Shown: positions 16,466 to 25,623, counted from the stretch's first letter. The stretch: DNA of 34,908 nt from Chitinophaga pinensis (GCA_945887955.1 CAMCZO010000024.1:1-34908), one strand, 5' to 3'. The notes: generated by a model not told the origin, from the sequence alone. Made by a program: numbers and translations.

Positions 16466-19081
16466 TTAAAGTTCTCTTTCTTTATCTAAATAAGATTGCA
16501 CCAAATCAATCGCATTGTCAATCACATCACTTAAGGCTGTAATAAAGGTTCCGGGCTTAGCTAGTGATAATGCATGTTTTAATGCTTCAACTTCTTTAGG
16601 AATATATTCATAAGATTGTTTGGGATTTTGTTGATGTATTCCTTCAACTAATAATTTAACAATATCATCTGCTTTTCGGCCTCTCAAAAACTTATCCTGT
16701 CTGATAATAATGTGATCAAACATTTGAGCTGAAATTCTTCCCATATCTCGAATATCTTCATCACGCCTATCGCCAGTTCCTGTTATAATTCCTATTTTAT
16801 AAGGCGAAACAGTGGTAGATAAAAACTCTTTTATACCTCTAAACCCATCTGCATTGTGAGCAAAATCAATTAACACTTTATATTCTTTAAAATCAAAAAT
16901 ATTCATCCTACCAGGAGTTTGAGCTGCTGATGGGATAAATGTTCCTAAATTTGTTTTTATATCTTCGATAGTAAAACCATAACAATATGTGGCTAAGGTA
17001 GCTGCTAGTACATTCGAAATCATAAAAGAAACGCGTCCACCAAAAGTTAAAGGAATATTAGTTACCTTATCTACTCTAAATTTCCATTCCCCTTTTTTTA
17101 TAGTAACATATCCATTTTCATAAATAGCAGCAATTCCCCCTTTTTTACAATGATCTCTAATAATGGGGTTATTTTCATTCATACTAAAAAAAGCAATATT
17201 ACAACTAGCTGTTTTAGCAATTTCTAAACAATATTCATTATCGGCATTTAAAATTGCGTATCCATCGCGCTTAACACTTTTCACGACCACCGCTTTAACG
17301 TTTGCCATATCTTTTAAGGTATTAATGTCCGAAAGTCCTAAATGATCTTCCTGTATATTTGTTACTACAGCAATATCACATCTTCCAAAACCAAGACCAG
17401 ATCTTAATATTCCTCCGCGAGCAGTTTCTAATACAGCAAATTCTACTGTTGGATCTTTTAAAATAAATTCAGCACTCAAGGGTCCTGTAGTATCGCCTTT
17501 GGTGAGCATAGAATTTTGAACATAAATACCATCCGACGTAGAAAACCCAACTCTATAGCCATTATTTTTTACGATGTGAGCAATTAAACGGGTTGTAGTT
17601 GTTTTTCCGTTGGTACCTGTTATGGCAATAATTGGAATTCGACAGGTTTTTCCAGGAGGATAAAGCATATCTAAAACCGAAGCGGCCACATTGCGAGGCA
17701 ACCCAGTAGCTGGGGCTAAATGCATTCTAAATCCGGGAGCAGCATTCACTTCTATAACAACGCCACCAGTTAATTCTAAAGGATCGCTTAAATTAGTAGC
17801 CATAATATCAATACCACAAATATCTAAACCAATAATTCGAGATATGCGTTCGCAAATAAAGATATTATTTGGATGAATTGTATCTGTAACATCTGTTGAT
17901 GTCCCACCAGTACTTAAATTAGCGGTTCCTTTTAAATAACACTTTTCATCTTTTTTTAATATAGTATTAATGGTGTAATTATATTTGGCTAGTTGATCTT
18001 GAGTTTCTTTATCAATTGTAATTTCAGTTAAAACATTTTCATGACCATAACCTCTTCGAGGGTCTTCATTTTCAGTTTTTATTAGTTCTTGAATCGTTGA
18101 TTTTCCATTACCAATCACGTGAGCTGGTTCTCTGAGAGCTGCGGCAATAAAACGATTATTTATCACCAATACTCTATAATCATAACCTGTTATAAATTTT
18201 TCGACAATAATTTTTCTAGAATACTTTTTAGCATGATGAAAAGCTGCAAAAGCTTCTTCTAAAGTTTTAATATTTACAGAAGCACCTTTTCCATGATTCC
18301 CATCCAATGGTTTAAATACTAATGGAAAATCAATTTTTTCAACCACCTCTTTAATTTCATCTTCATTAACAATACACATTCCATTTGCAACAGGAATTGC
18401 AGCTTGTTGTAACATCCGTTTAGTTTCTTCTTTGTTACTTGCCAAATCAACAGCTATTGAACTAGTTCTGTCGGTCATAGTGGCTCTAAATCTTACCTGA
18501 TTTTTACCATAACCTAATTGAACCAGAGAATCTTTATTTAATCTAATAAATGGAATATTTCTTGCAACTGCTTCATCAACTATCGAACCTGTACTTGGTC
18601 CAAAGCGATCTTGCTCTCGCATTTTACGCATTGTTTTTAAATCGAGTGCTAAATTATATTCCTTTGAATATGTCAATGCATCTGCTATTGCAACCGATGC
18701 TTTAGCGGCATAAACACCTACATTTTCTTCCATGTATGAAAAAACAACATGATAAATTCCTTTAGTTCCACTGCCACGAGTTCTTCCAAAGCCAACTTCC
18801 ATTCCGGCCAATGTTTGTATTTCTAAGGCAATATGTTCTATCACATGCCCCATCCAAGTCCCTTCATTCACTCTTTCAAAAAATCCTCCTTCAAAGCCTT
18901 TTGAACATCGATGACTTAACATGCTTGGAAACATTGTTTTTAATCGATCCAAAAAACCATCAATTTCGTTTGTCGGCTTTGATTCTAATTCACCAATATC
19001 TAATTTCATGGCAATTAACTTTTTTCGATAATTAGACCAATAATTAGGACCGCGAAGAATTTTTATTTCAATAATTTTCAT
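16466..19081 (-). CDS. cphA: Cyanophycin synthetase
   Basis: 871 aa, the usual length for this enzyme. It polymerises L-Asp into a backbone and attaches L-Arg to each side chain, using ATP at two sites, to make the cytoplasmic storage polymer cyanophycin. Domains in order are the family-specific N-domain (about 1-160; GPNYWSNYRKKL, HVIEHIALEIQTLAG), an ATP-grasp domain (about 205-470; PLVFKPLDGNHGKGASVNIK, VIEVNAAPGFRMH) that adds Arg or Asp, and a Mur-ligase-like domain with P-loop GTNGKTTTT (489-497) and VVTNIQEDHLG. ATG at 19081. It is divergent from cphB, with 179 bases between the starts and -7-like elements on both strands, which would allow coordinated control. Confidence 0.97.
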   Translation of the reverse strand: MKIIEIKILRGPNYWSNYRKKLIAMKLDIGELESKPTNEIDGFLDRLKTMFPSMLSHRCSKGFEGGFFERVNEGTWMGHVIEHIALEIQTLAGMEVGFGRTRGSGTKGIYHVVFSYMEENVGVYAAKASVAIADALTYSKEYNLALDLKTMRKMREQDRFGPSTGSIVDEAVARNIPFIRLNKDSLVQLGYGKNQVRFRATMTDRTSSIAVDLASNKEETKRMLQQAAIPVANGMCIVNEDEIKEVVEKIDFPLVFKPLDGNHGKGASVNIKTLEEAFAAFHHAKKYSRKIIVEKFITGYDYRVLVINNRFIAAALREPAHVIGNGKSTIQELIKTENEDPRRGYGHENVLTEITIDKETQDQLAKYNYTINTILKKDEKCYLKGTANLSTGGTSTDVTDTIHPNNIFICERISRIIGLDICGIDIMATNLSDPLELTGGVVIEVNAAPGFRMHLAPATGLPRNVAASVLDMLYPPGKTCRIPIIAITGTNGKTTTTRLIAHIVKNNGYRVGFSTSDGIYVQNSMLTKGDTTGPLSAEFILKDPTVEFAVLETARGGILRSGLGFGRCDIAVVTNIQEDHLGLSDINTLKDMANVKAVVVKSVKRDGYAILNADNEYCLEIAKTASCNIAFFSMNENNPIIRDHCKKGGIAAIYENGYVTIKKGEWKFRVDKVTNIPLTFGGRVSFMISNVLAATLATYCYGFTIEDIKTNLGTFIPSAAQTPGRMNIFDFKEYKVLIDFAHNADGFRGIKEFLSTTVSPYKIGIITGTGDRRDEDIRDMGRISAQMFDHIIIRQDKFLRGRKADDIVKLLVEGIHQQNPKQSYEYIPKEVEALKHALSLAKPGTFITALSDVIDNAIDLVQSYLDKEREL

Positions 19082-19108
19082 AAATGCTTAGAGTAGTTTT
19101 TAAACTTA

Positions 19109-19116
19109 CAAAAATA
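19109..19116 (-). promoter_or_regulatory. -7 element of cphA
   Basis: On the minus strand this reads TATTTTTG, an exact TAnnTTTG match, 27 bases before the cphA ATG. No TTG is seen at the expected distance upstream. Confidence 0.45.
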
Positions 19117-19232
19117 ATTAACTATTATTTGTTTTTTTATGAAATTACTACTTATTTTAATCTAAACAACAGCCTGTTTAAAATAAGGTTGTAAATGATC
19201 TTATTTTATAATTTTTTATCTGATAATTAGTT

Positions 19233-19240
19233 TAGTTTTG
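19233..19240 (+). promoter_or_regulatory. -7 element of cphB
   Basis: TAGTTTTG matches TAnnTTTG and lies 20 bases before the cphB ATG. No well-placed TTG is seen. Confidence 0.45.
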
Positions 19241-19260
19241 TTTAAAGTAAATTTAATTGT

Positions 19261-20139
19261 ATGAATAGTCCTAAAGGTAAATTAATAATCATTGGTGGTT
19301 CGGTTGATAAAGGAAGTTTTTCTAATAGACCCGATGATTTACCAAATAACTTAAAGTTTTTTGAAAAAGGGATTTTAAAAAGAATAAGCATTGAATCGTC
19401 AAAAGGACTTTTATCGCGAATAGAAATTATCACAACGGCTAGCAGTATACCACAAGAAGTTGGCGAAGGTTATATAAATGCGTTTAAGCAATTAGAAATG
19501 CATGAAGTCTTTTTATTAGACATTAGAACAAGAGAAGACGCCAATGCAGAAGAAAACATTTTAAGATTAAAAAATGCAGATGTAGTCATGTTTACTGGTG
19601 GAGATCAATTAAGATTAAGTTCAATTATTGGTGGAACAACTTTTCATCAACTTCTGCTAGATAAATATGAAAATGAACCTTTTATTATTTCAGGGACATC
19701 AGCAGGTGCTGCAGCAAGTTCAAATAATATGATTTATCAAGGTAGTAGCTCTGAAGCACTTTTAAAAGGAGAAGTTAAAATAACTGGAGGTTTAGGATTT
19801 ATAAATAATGTTATTATTGACACTCATTTTGTTCAACGTGGCCGTATTGGAAGATTATTATATGCCTGCGCAAGTAACCCAGTAAATGTAGGAATTGGTT
19901 TAGGAGAAGATACTGGATTATTAATTACAAATGGGCAAACAATGGAAGCGATTGGATCTGGTTTAGTAATACTAGTTGATGGGACTAATATGCGTCATAC
20001 AAACATTACAGATGTAGAAATAGGAGAGCCTGTTTCGATTGAAAACCTTACTGTTCACGTGATGTCGCTGGGTGATGTTTTTGATTTAAAGCAAAAAAAA
20101 TTATCATTACATTCAGTGAAAATAGATTTGATTAAATAG
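19261..20139 (+). CDS. cphB: Cyanophycinase
   Basis: 292 aa. A serine exopeptidase of family S51 that cuts cyanophycin into beta-Asp-Arg dipeptides in the cytoplasm. The nucleophile is Ser147 in the elbow ISGTSAGAAAS; other family landmarks are KLIIIGGSVDKG at the N-terminus, VMFTGGDQLRL (about 111-121), DTHFVQRGRIGRLL (about 189-202) and GIGLGEDTGL. There is no signal peptide, as expected for an enzyme acting on internal granules. The gene is divergent from cphA and converges on iaaA with 10 bases between the stops, giving a compact three-gene synthesis-breakdown module. Confidence 0.97.
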   Translation: MNSPKGKLIIIGGSVDKGSFSNRPDDLPNNLKFFEKGILKRISIESSKGLLSRIEIITTASSIPQEVGEGYINAFKQLEMHEVFLLDIRTREDANAEENILRLKNADVVMFTGGDQLRLSSIIGGTTFHQLLLDKYENEPFIISGTSAGAAASSNNMIYQGSSSEALLKGEVKITGGLGFINNVIIDTHFVQRGRIGRLLYACASNPVNVGIGLGEDTGLLITNGQTMEAIGSGLVILVDGTNMRHTNITDVEIGEPVSIENLTVHVMSLGDVFDLKQKKLSLHSVKIDLIK

Positions 20140-20149
20140 ATCATAAAAA

Positions 20150-21097
20150 TTAATCCCTGTAAATACCTAAATACACCTCCTCATTCGATTTTTTTGATGC
20201 GCGATACATCCCTTCTGAATTAAAACATAGTTCAATATTTCCTCTGGTATCAAGAGCAATGAGTCCTCCTTCACCTCCAATTTTTACAAGTTTATCTTTT
20301 ACAACCAAATTACAGGCCTCTTTTAATGAAAAACCTTTGTATTCGATCAAACAAGAAATATCATATGCCACTACAGAACGAATAAAAAATTCTCCATGGC
20401 CTGTGCAAGAAACCGCACATGTTTGATTATTGGCATAGGTTCCTGCCCCAATTATTGGAGTATCTCCTACTCTACCATGTTTTTTATTAGTCATGCCGCC
20501 GGTACTTGTTCCTGCCGATATATTTCCAAAAACATCTAGTGCAACTGCTCCAACTGTACCAAATTTTTTTTCGCCATTTTCAAATTTATTATCTACATGG
20601 TCTAAATGAATTGTGTCAGACGCTTTTGCTTGAATTAGCTGATCATAACGCATTTGCTCAAAAAAATACTCATTTGGTGCCATTTCTATATTTAATTGTT
20701 TTGCAAAAACTTCTGCTCCCTGCCCTGCCATAAAAACATGATTTGAATGTTGCATTACAGATTTAGCTAAAGTAATAGGATTTTTTACATTCTTTACACC
20801 AGCTACTGCCCCTGCCATTAAATCTTTTCCATTCATAATTGAAGCATCCATTTCATGCTCGCCTTCGTGCGAAAACACTGAACCTCTCCCCGCGTTAAAT
20901 AATGGATTGTTTTCTAACGAACGAATAGCAGCTTCAACAGCATCAATGGCTAAACCAGAATTTAATAATATGTTTTCGCCAGCCAAAATAGATTCATTAA
21001 GGGCCATTTTGTATTTTTGTTCTATCTCATTCGTCATATTTGAGCGCAAAATTGTTCCAGCGCCTCCATGAATAGCAATAACATATTTTTTCATCAT
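20150..21097 (-). CDS. iaaA: Isoaspartyl peptidase / plant-type L-asparaginase
   Basis: 315 aa from the ATG at 21097; the frame also opens at a TTG two codons earlier, and a second ATG follows immediately. An N-terminal-nucleophile hydrolase that self-cleaves before a Thr and splits isoaspartyl dipeptides. The nucleophile is the Thr in KKFGTVGAVALD (codon 20555-20557, residue 181). The substrate loop HGRVGDTPIIGAGTYA and the N-terminal IAIHGGAGTI are present, as are FNAGRGSVF and GGMTNKKHG. Its position beside cphB argues that its main job is hydrolysing beta-Asp-Arg from cyanophycin to free Asp and Arg (inference from context plus known specificity of the family). There is no signal peptide, so it is cytoplasmic. 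Confidence 0.93.
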   Translation of the reverse strand: MMKKYVIAIHGGAGTILRSNMTNEIEQKYKMALNESILAGENILLNSGLAIDAVEAAIRSLENNPLFNAGRGSVFSHEGEHEMDASIMNGKDLMAGAVAGVKNVKNPITLAKSVMQHSNHVFMAGQGAEVFAKQLNIEMAPNEYFFEQMRYDQLIQAKASDTIHLDHVDNKFENGEKKFGTVGAVALDVFGNISAGTSTGGMTNKKHGRVGDTPIIGAGTYANNQTCAVSCTGHGEFFIRSVVAYDISCLIEYKGFSLKEACNLVVKDKLVKIGGEGGLIALDTRGNIELCFNSEGMYRASKKSNEEVYLGIYRD

Positions 21098-21162
21098 ATT
21101 CAAAGTTACAAAAGCATTTTATAACTATTTAATAATGTAAAAAAATACATAAATTTATTTTT

Positions 21163-21196
21163 TTGTCATAATTTTTGATAAAAAAGAGTATATTTG
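21163..21196 (+). promoter_or_regulatory. Promoter of the DUF6089-like barrel gene
   Basis: TATATTTG at 21189-21196 is a perfect -7 element, 15 bases before the ATG. The best TTG (21163-21165) leaves a 23-base spacer, slightly long. Confidence 0.6.
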
Positions 21197-21211
21197 TAAG
21201 GTTTATTTATT

Positions 21212-22165
21212 ATGTATATTTTAAAAAATAAAATATTAAATTTTTTATTTGTTTTTTTGTTTTTATTTACGTTTACGAACGCTCAAAAAAATTATAATCT
21301 AGAATTTGGTTTTGCTACAGGCGTATCCAACTATTTAGGAGATATTGGTGGAGGTTTAAAAGAAGCTAGACCTACTTTTTTTGATTTAAAATTAATTAAA
21401 ACCAGACCTAATCAAACTCTTTTTGTTAAATACAAAATATCACCCAATTTTTCGGTTAAAGGAGCAGTTAATTACTTGCGTATTACAGGAGATGATAAAA
21501 TTACAACAAATCCTGGAAGGAAATACAGAAATTTAAATTTTAGAAATGATATTTTTGATATTGAAACCACTGTAAATTATCTCTTTTACAACCCAATTTT
21601 ACCCTTGTCTATGTATCCACAGAAAAAAATATACCTTACTGGCTATCTTTTTTCTGGCTTCGGTATTTTTTATCATAATCCAAAGGCACTTTATAACGGA
21701 GATTGGGTTAACTTACAGCCTTTAAAAACTGAAGGCCAGTCAAGTACTTATTCAAAAATGGGTGTTTCTATTCCTTTGGGTGTTGGGTTTTATTTTACAA
21801 TTATAAAAAGGGGCCATATGGCTAAACGAATTGGTTTAGAAATAAATTGGAGATATACCACTACCGATTACTTAGATGATATATCAAGTAATACCTGGGC
21901 AAATCCAGCGAGCTTAAATAGCTCAGTAGCTGCTGCTCTCAGTAATAGAAATCCAGAGTTGGGATTAGACCAGCCCGATGGGTTTTCAAATAATTACGGT
22001 TGGGTTGATGATGGTTCTGGAAATAACGCTAACAATGCGCCGAGAGGAAATCCTGATTCTAAAGATTCCTATATATCTGTAAACTTATGTTATTCGATTG
22101 TAATTAAAGGCACGCCTTATCGAAATAATAATAAAAGACGAAAGATTCAAAGAGTTCGCTTTTAA
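21212..22165 (+). CDS. Outer-membrane beta-barrel protein, DUF6089-like
   Basis: 317 aa. The signal peptide (about 1-24) ends FTNAQ. The mature start YNLEFGFATGVSNYLGDIGG has the xEFGxxxGxSNYxGDIG look of DUF6089 barrels. Alternating strand-like segments follow: LFVKYKISPNFSVKGAVNYL, IFDIETTVNYLFYN, IYLTGYLFSGFGIFYHN, GVSIPLGVGFYFTII, RIGLEINWRYTTTDYLDDI. The end is a Tyr-rich strand and a basic tail RNNNKRRKIQRVRF, longer and more basic than the usual barrel C-terminus. Function unknown; some relatives occur near gliding or T9SS genes in other genomes, which the sequence here neither supports nor excludes. It has its own promoter and is divergent from iaaA. Confidence 0.7.
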   Translation: MYILKNKILNFLFVFLFLFTFTNAQKNYNLEFGFATGVSNYLGDIGGGLKEARPTFFDLKLIKTRPNQTLFVKYKISPNFSVKGAVNYLRITGDDKITTNPGRKYRNLNFRNDIFDIETTVNYLFYNPILPLSMYPQKKIYLTGYLFSGFGIFYHNPKALYNGDWVNLQPLKTEGQSSTYSKMGVSIPLGVGFYFTIIKRGHMAKRIGLEINWRYTTTDYLDDISSNTWANPASLNSSVAAALSNRNPELGLDQPDGFSNNYGWVDDGSGNNANNAPRGNPDSKDSYISVNLCYSIVIKGTPYRNNNKRRKIQRVRF

Positions 22166-22198
22166 ACATTAAAACTTGATATTTTTTTATACCCTTAA

Positions 22199-22468
22199 AA
22201 ATCAAAGCCTGTATTTGAGTTAGGAGCAAATAAAAAATATAATTTCCCAATTGATTTTGATAAAGAAAACGATTACGAATTAGAGACAGATAAAAAAAAC
22301 GAATCGAATCAAATAATTTGTGTGTTTACAAAAACCAAAATAGATTTTATACAGGCCGATAAAGAGGGCAACACCGATTTTGAAACTATGTTTAGCTGGA
22401 TTTATAATATACCGCCCGACCAAATAAAAGTAGATTATCAATCTTTTTTTATACTTCCAAAAAAATAA
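22199..22468 (+). pseudogene. 3' remnant of an unidentified gene
   Basis: The frame is open for 89 codons between TAA 22196-22198 and TAA 22466-22468, and has no plausible start codon at its beginning. The product reads as well-formed protein (FELGANKKYNFPIDFDK, NQIICVFTKTKIDFIQADKE, DFETMFSWIYNIPPDQIKVD). Codon choice looks like that of the neighbouring genes. I do not recognise the family. It looks like the C-terminal end of a gene whose 5' part was deleted between here and the barrel gene stop at 22165. An internal GTG could start a 48-residue protein, but nothing supports that. Confidence 0.55.
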
Positions 22469-22582
22469 AATTAAAAAATATTTTTTCTGAAATAAACAGA
22501 ACTAAATTTTTTATATCTAATACTGGTTTAGCATCTAATTTTAAAGAATATTATTTTATGGCATAAAATACAATTCGTTTTG

Positions 22583-22590
22583 TATTTTTG
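22583..22590 (+). promoter_or_regulatory. -7 element of the methyltransferase gene
   Basis: TATTTTTG matches TAnnTTTG and lies 20 bases before the ATG. A TTG at the correct spacing is not seen. Confidence 0.4.
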
Positions 22591-22610
22591 ATTAAATAAA
22601 AAAATAATAA

Positions 22611-23303
22611 ATGACAAACAAAAAAGTTGAGGCGAGTGAAATAGATGACATGATTACCAAGCCCGATGGATATTATGCTAACAAGCGATTAGAAATGACA
22701 GCGTTTATCCCAAAAAGTTCTAAAAAAATTTTAGATTGTGGATGCGGCGAAGGGTATTTTGGTGCTGAGGTAAAAAAACAATTTTTATCATCAGAAGTAT
22801 GGGGATTAGAATTAGATAAACAATCGGCCGAGATGGCAAGAAAAAAAATAGATACCGTACTTCAAGGCGATTTAGTGGATACAATTGGCCAATTACCTAA
22901 AAATTATTTTGATTGCATTACCTTTAATGATGTGTTAGAGCATTTGGTTAATCCTTACGAAATTATTTCGCGACTGCGCGAAAATCTTTCTGATCAGGGC
23001 CTTATAGTTTGTTCTATACCAAATGTAAGGTACTGGAGAGTTTTTAAAAAATATGTTTTTGGAAAAAATTTTAGATACGAAGATAATGGAGTAATGGATA
23101 GGACCCATTTGCGTTTTTTTACAAAAAAAAGTATAGAAGAAATGTTTAACGATTTAAATTTTAATATAATACAAATCAAAGGATTAAAGCCAACCCCATC
23201 AGTAGGTTTTTTTATAGCAAACCTTTTTACATTAGGTTTTTTGAGCGATTGCAAATATATACAATATGCCTGCGTTGTAAAGCCAATAAAAAGCGAAAAA
23301 TAA
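22611..23303 (+). CDS. Class I SAM-dependent methyltransferase
   Basis: 230 aa. Motif I KILDCGCGEGYFGAEV (about 39-54) binds S-adenosylmethionine. The acidic ribose-binding position is in WGLELDKQSAEMA, and FDCITFNDVLEHLVNPYEII is the motif II/III region usual for the Methyltransf_23/11 group. Such proteins often methylate sugars, quinone precursors or lipids; LRENLSDQGLIVCSIPNVRYW with DRTHLRFFTKKSIEEMF is typical of members in cell-envelope polysaccharide loci, but the acceptor is not deducible. The stop is separated by only one base from the stop of the convergent transglutaminase-like gene. No signal peptide; cytoplasmic. Confidence 0.88.
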   Translation: MTNKKVEASEIDDMITKPDGYYANKRLEMTAFIPKSSKKILDCGCGEGYFGAEVKKQFLSSEVWGLELDKQSAEMARKKIDTVLQGDLVDTIGQLPKNYFDCITFNDVLEHLVNPYEIISRLRENLSDQGLIVCSIPNVRYWRVFKKYVFGKNFRYEDNGVMDRTHLRFFTKKSIEEMFNDLNFNIIQIKGLKPTPSVGFFIANLFTLGFLSDCKYIQYACVVKPIKSEK

Positions 23304-23304
23304 T

Positions 23305-24720
23305 TTATTTGATCTCTATTACTTTTGGTGCGGCGTTAATAAATTGCGGCATGGTCATGCCTACTGAAGCACCAATAAAAGTAGGGTCGCAAGCAAGGTA
23401 AGATTTGTTTTTATAAACAATTTTATCACCTTTTAAATCGCCATTAAAAAGCACGGCAGTACTCACATGGTTTTCGTAGTTTAAACCAATAACCTCTAAA
23501 TTTAAAAGGCTTTTAACTAAATAAGCAAATAAAATCGATCTATCTTCGCAATCAGAAAAGGGGTAAAAAAACAAATGTTCGGGGTAAAACCATTTTTCGC
23601 GACCAAACTGTAGATCATCTGTTTTGTATTCGAAAGAAGAATGTAAAAACGAAAGTAAAAAATTAACGGCGTCAATTTCAGAGAGTCCAATAAGTTGCGG
23701 TTTTAATTCTCTTAAAATAGACATTTCGGTAATTTCGGTAACAGGGTAATTAAAAAAAACAGAGAGTTCGGCCTGCGGAAAATCGTTTAAATAATTTATG
23801 GCATTGGCATTATAGTCTATAATGATTGTTTTTCCGTTTTTTAGGGTAAATACTTTTTGTTTTATGTCGTCGTTAATAGTTAGGGCCTTATTTGAATTAA
23901 AACTAATGGATTTATTTTTTGAAGAAAATGATTTATTAAAGGTATAAAAGCTTGAGCCATTAGAATTGATAACATAATATTTTTTTCCGTTAATTGGAAT
24001 AAAAGAGATGCCATAAACCAATTCTTCGGTGGGCAATAACAACACAAAATTATCATCAGCTTTTGCAACTTTAGAATCAAAACCTAATTGATTAAGGATA
24101 AAAAATTGCAAACAAACTTGATCATTTTTATTTTGATGAAATTGCTCAGATATTTTTTTAATTAAAAGATATTTACCCCAATCATTTAAACTAAGACTTA
24201 CTGAAATGGCTTCAATCTCATTAACAAAAGTAGAATAGTTTTTACTACACATTAAATCCCAGTAATTTCCTAAACCATCTTCAGAAATAGAACTTACGTG
24301 TTGTAAAATAAAAGGATTGTAACCAATAGATAAAGGTGTACCATAAAAAACGATTGCTTTTTTTGATTCAAACTTATCAGATGCAACAAATGGCTGAGGC
24401 GCTGGTTTAAACTCAAGGCCTTTAAGTTCGGGCTTTACCAGAGGCAAATTGTCTTTATTTGGTTGATCTATCGGCTTAGGAACATTAGTAGGAATAACCA
24501 GAGGTTTAGGGTTTATTGGAGCAGGTTGGCCTTTTTTAGAGGTAAAGGGCGCCCAACGTTGTTTCAGGAAATTAGCAAATTCTTTATTTTCTTTTTCTTT
24601 GTAATCTTGGAATGCTTTAGCCTCATTTTTTTTATACTCTTCAAATTCTTTATTGTTTTGAGCCTTAAAAAAATAAACACTTAATACTAGGCAGACAGAT
24701 AGATAAATTTTTGTTTTCAT
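23305..24720 (-). CDS. Secreted transglutaminase-like protein with charged N-terminal stalk
   Basis: 471 aa from the ATG at 24720; the frame opens four codons earlier (ATG 24732), but 24720 gives the clean signal peptide MKTKIYLSVCLVLSVYFFKA. Residues about 20-60 are a highly charged helical stretch (NKEFEEYKKNEAKAFQDYKE, KENKEFANFLKQRW), then a Pro-rich linker (PAPINPKPLVIPTNVPKPI). The C-terminal part has a transglutaminase-like triad arrangement: Cys in YPFSDCEDRSILFAYLV (about residue 391), His in ENHVSTAV, Asp in YLACDPTFIGASVG. The fold catalyses acyl transfer or proteolysis. The reaction here is unknown; a periplasmic or surface protease or cross-linker is possible. It lies 60 bases downstream of aroK on the same strand, with a -7-like element between them. 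Confidence 0.8.
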   Translation of the reverse strand: MKTKIYLSVCLVLSVYFFKAQNNKEFEEYKKNEAKAFQDYKEKENKEFANFLKQRWAPFTSKKGQPAPINPKPLVIPTNVPKPIDQPNKDNLPLVKPELKGLEFKPAPQPFVASDKFESKKAIVFYGTPLSIGYNPFILQHVSSISEDGLGNYWDLMCSKNYSTFVNEIEAISVSLSLNDWGKYLLIKKISEQFHQNKNDQVCLQFFILNQLGFDSKVAKADDNFVLLLPTEELVYGISFIPINGKKYYVINSNGSSFYTFNKSFSSKNKSISFNSNKALTINDDIKQKVFTLKNGKTIIIDYNANAINYLNDFPQAELSVFFNYPVTEITEMSILRELKPQLIGLSEIDAVNFLLSFLHSSFEYKTDDLQFGREKWFYPEHLFFYPFSDCEDRSILFAYLVKSLLNLEVIGLNYENHVSTAVLFNGDLKGDKIVYKNKSYLACDPTFIGASVGMTMPQFINAAPKVIEIK

Positions 24721-24744
24721 AATTATAATCAAATTTTAATAAAT

Positions 24745-24752
24745 TAAAGATA
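24745..24752 (-). promoter_or_regulatory. -7-like element of the transglutaminase-like gene
   Basis: On the minus strand this reads TATCTTTA, 24 bases before the preferred ATG. It is the same variant as in the WG-repeat gene promoter, but a TTG at 20 bases is absent. Confidence 0.3.
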
Positions 24753-24780
24753 ACATAATTATTTATTTATAAAGATGAGA

Positions 24781-25317
24781 TTAGGATTTGTTTGTTGTTA
24801 AATATTCTTGCATTAATTGAGCAACATTTTTGGGATTAAGGTTTAGGTCATTAATAATTAAATGAGCTTGCTCGTAAAAAATTTTTCTTTTTAAAAGTAA
24901 TTTTTTTATTTCAGTTAAAAGTTCTTTTCGGTTTAAATTTTGCAGTAAAGGTCGTTTAATTTTTGATTTAATAATTCTATTGGTTAATACAAGCGGGCTT
25001 AATTTAATATAAATTAATAAGCCATTTTTTTTTACAAGATTTAAATTATCATTAAAACAGACCGCGCCACCGCCCAAAGAAACAACTGCTGATTTTTTAA
25101 TTTTAATTATTTTTTTTAGATATTTAGTTTCTAATTCTCTAAAAAATTGTTCGCCTTCATTTTTAAAAACAGCTTCAATGGTTACATTTTCATTTTCTTC
25201 AATCCATTGATCTAGATCGAGGTGATCGTATTTTAAAAGAGCTGCTAATTTTTTTCCGAATGTGGTTTTGCCAGAACCCATAAAGCCGGTAATAAAAATA
25301 TAATTAGGAAGCGCCAT
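24781..25317 (-). CDS. aroK: Shikimate kinase
   Basis: 178 aa from the ATG at 25317 (the frame also opens at a TTG three codons upstream). It phosphorylates shikimate at the 3-hydroxyl using ATP, step five of the chorismate pathway, in the cytoplasm. P-loop GFMGSGKTT (11-19), the DLD shikimate/Mg segment (34-36, in HLDLDQWIEE), a Phe-Arg substrate motif GEQFFRELETKYL, and the Walker B-like SLGGGAVCFN are present. The lid Arg region SKIKRPLLQNLNRKELL follows. It has normal length and no fused partner. No other aromatic-pathway gene lies in the window. Confidence 0.95.
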   Translation of the reverse strand: MALPNYIFITGFMGSGKTTFGKKLAALLKYDHLDLDQWIEENENVTIEAVFKNEGEQFFRELETKYLKKIIKIKKSAVVSLGGGAVCFNDNLNLVKKNGLLIYIKLSPLVLTNRIIKSKIKRPLLQNLNRKELLTEIKKLLLKRKIFYEQAHLIINDLNLNPKNVAQLMQEYLTTNKS

Positions 25318-25623
25318 TAATAGCAAGAGAATAAAAATTTAATACAATTGAAAAATAAAAATACGTTTTTTTTTTAATATGTTAATAAACCTAAATCACA
25401 TTAGAATAGTTTATGTTTTTGTTAATGTAATTCACCCTAAGTGATTAGTATTTAAATTTAATCCAATAAGTACTCATAAACTTCAGCAATAAAAACAGAA
25501 AAAAACTATTTAAAATTTAATAAAAGAAAAATCCTATTAAAAAAAAATATAGAAAAGAACTATAATTCAATAATAATATTTATAATTTTAAATTGGTGCC
25601 TCAAAAAAAATAAAATATTTTTA
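25318..25623. other. 306-base non-coding gap
   Basis: AT-rich sequence between the secA stop and the aroK start, both on the minus strand. No gene, hairpin terminator or clear promoter was seen. Confidence 0.5.
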
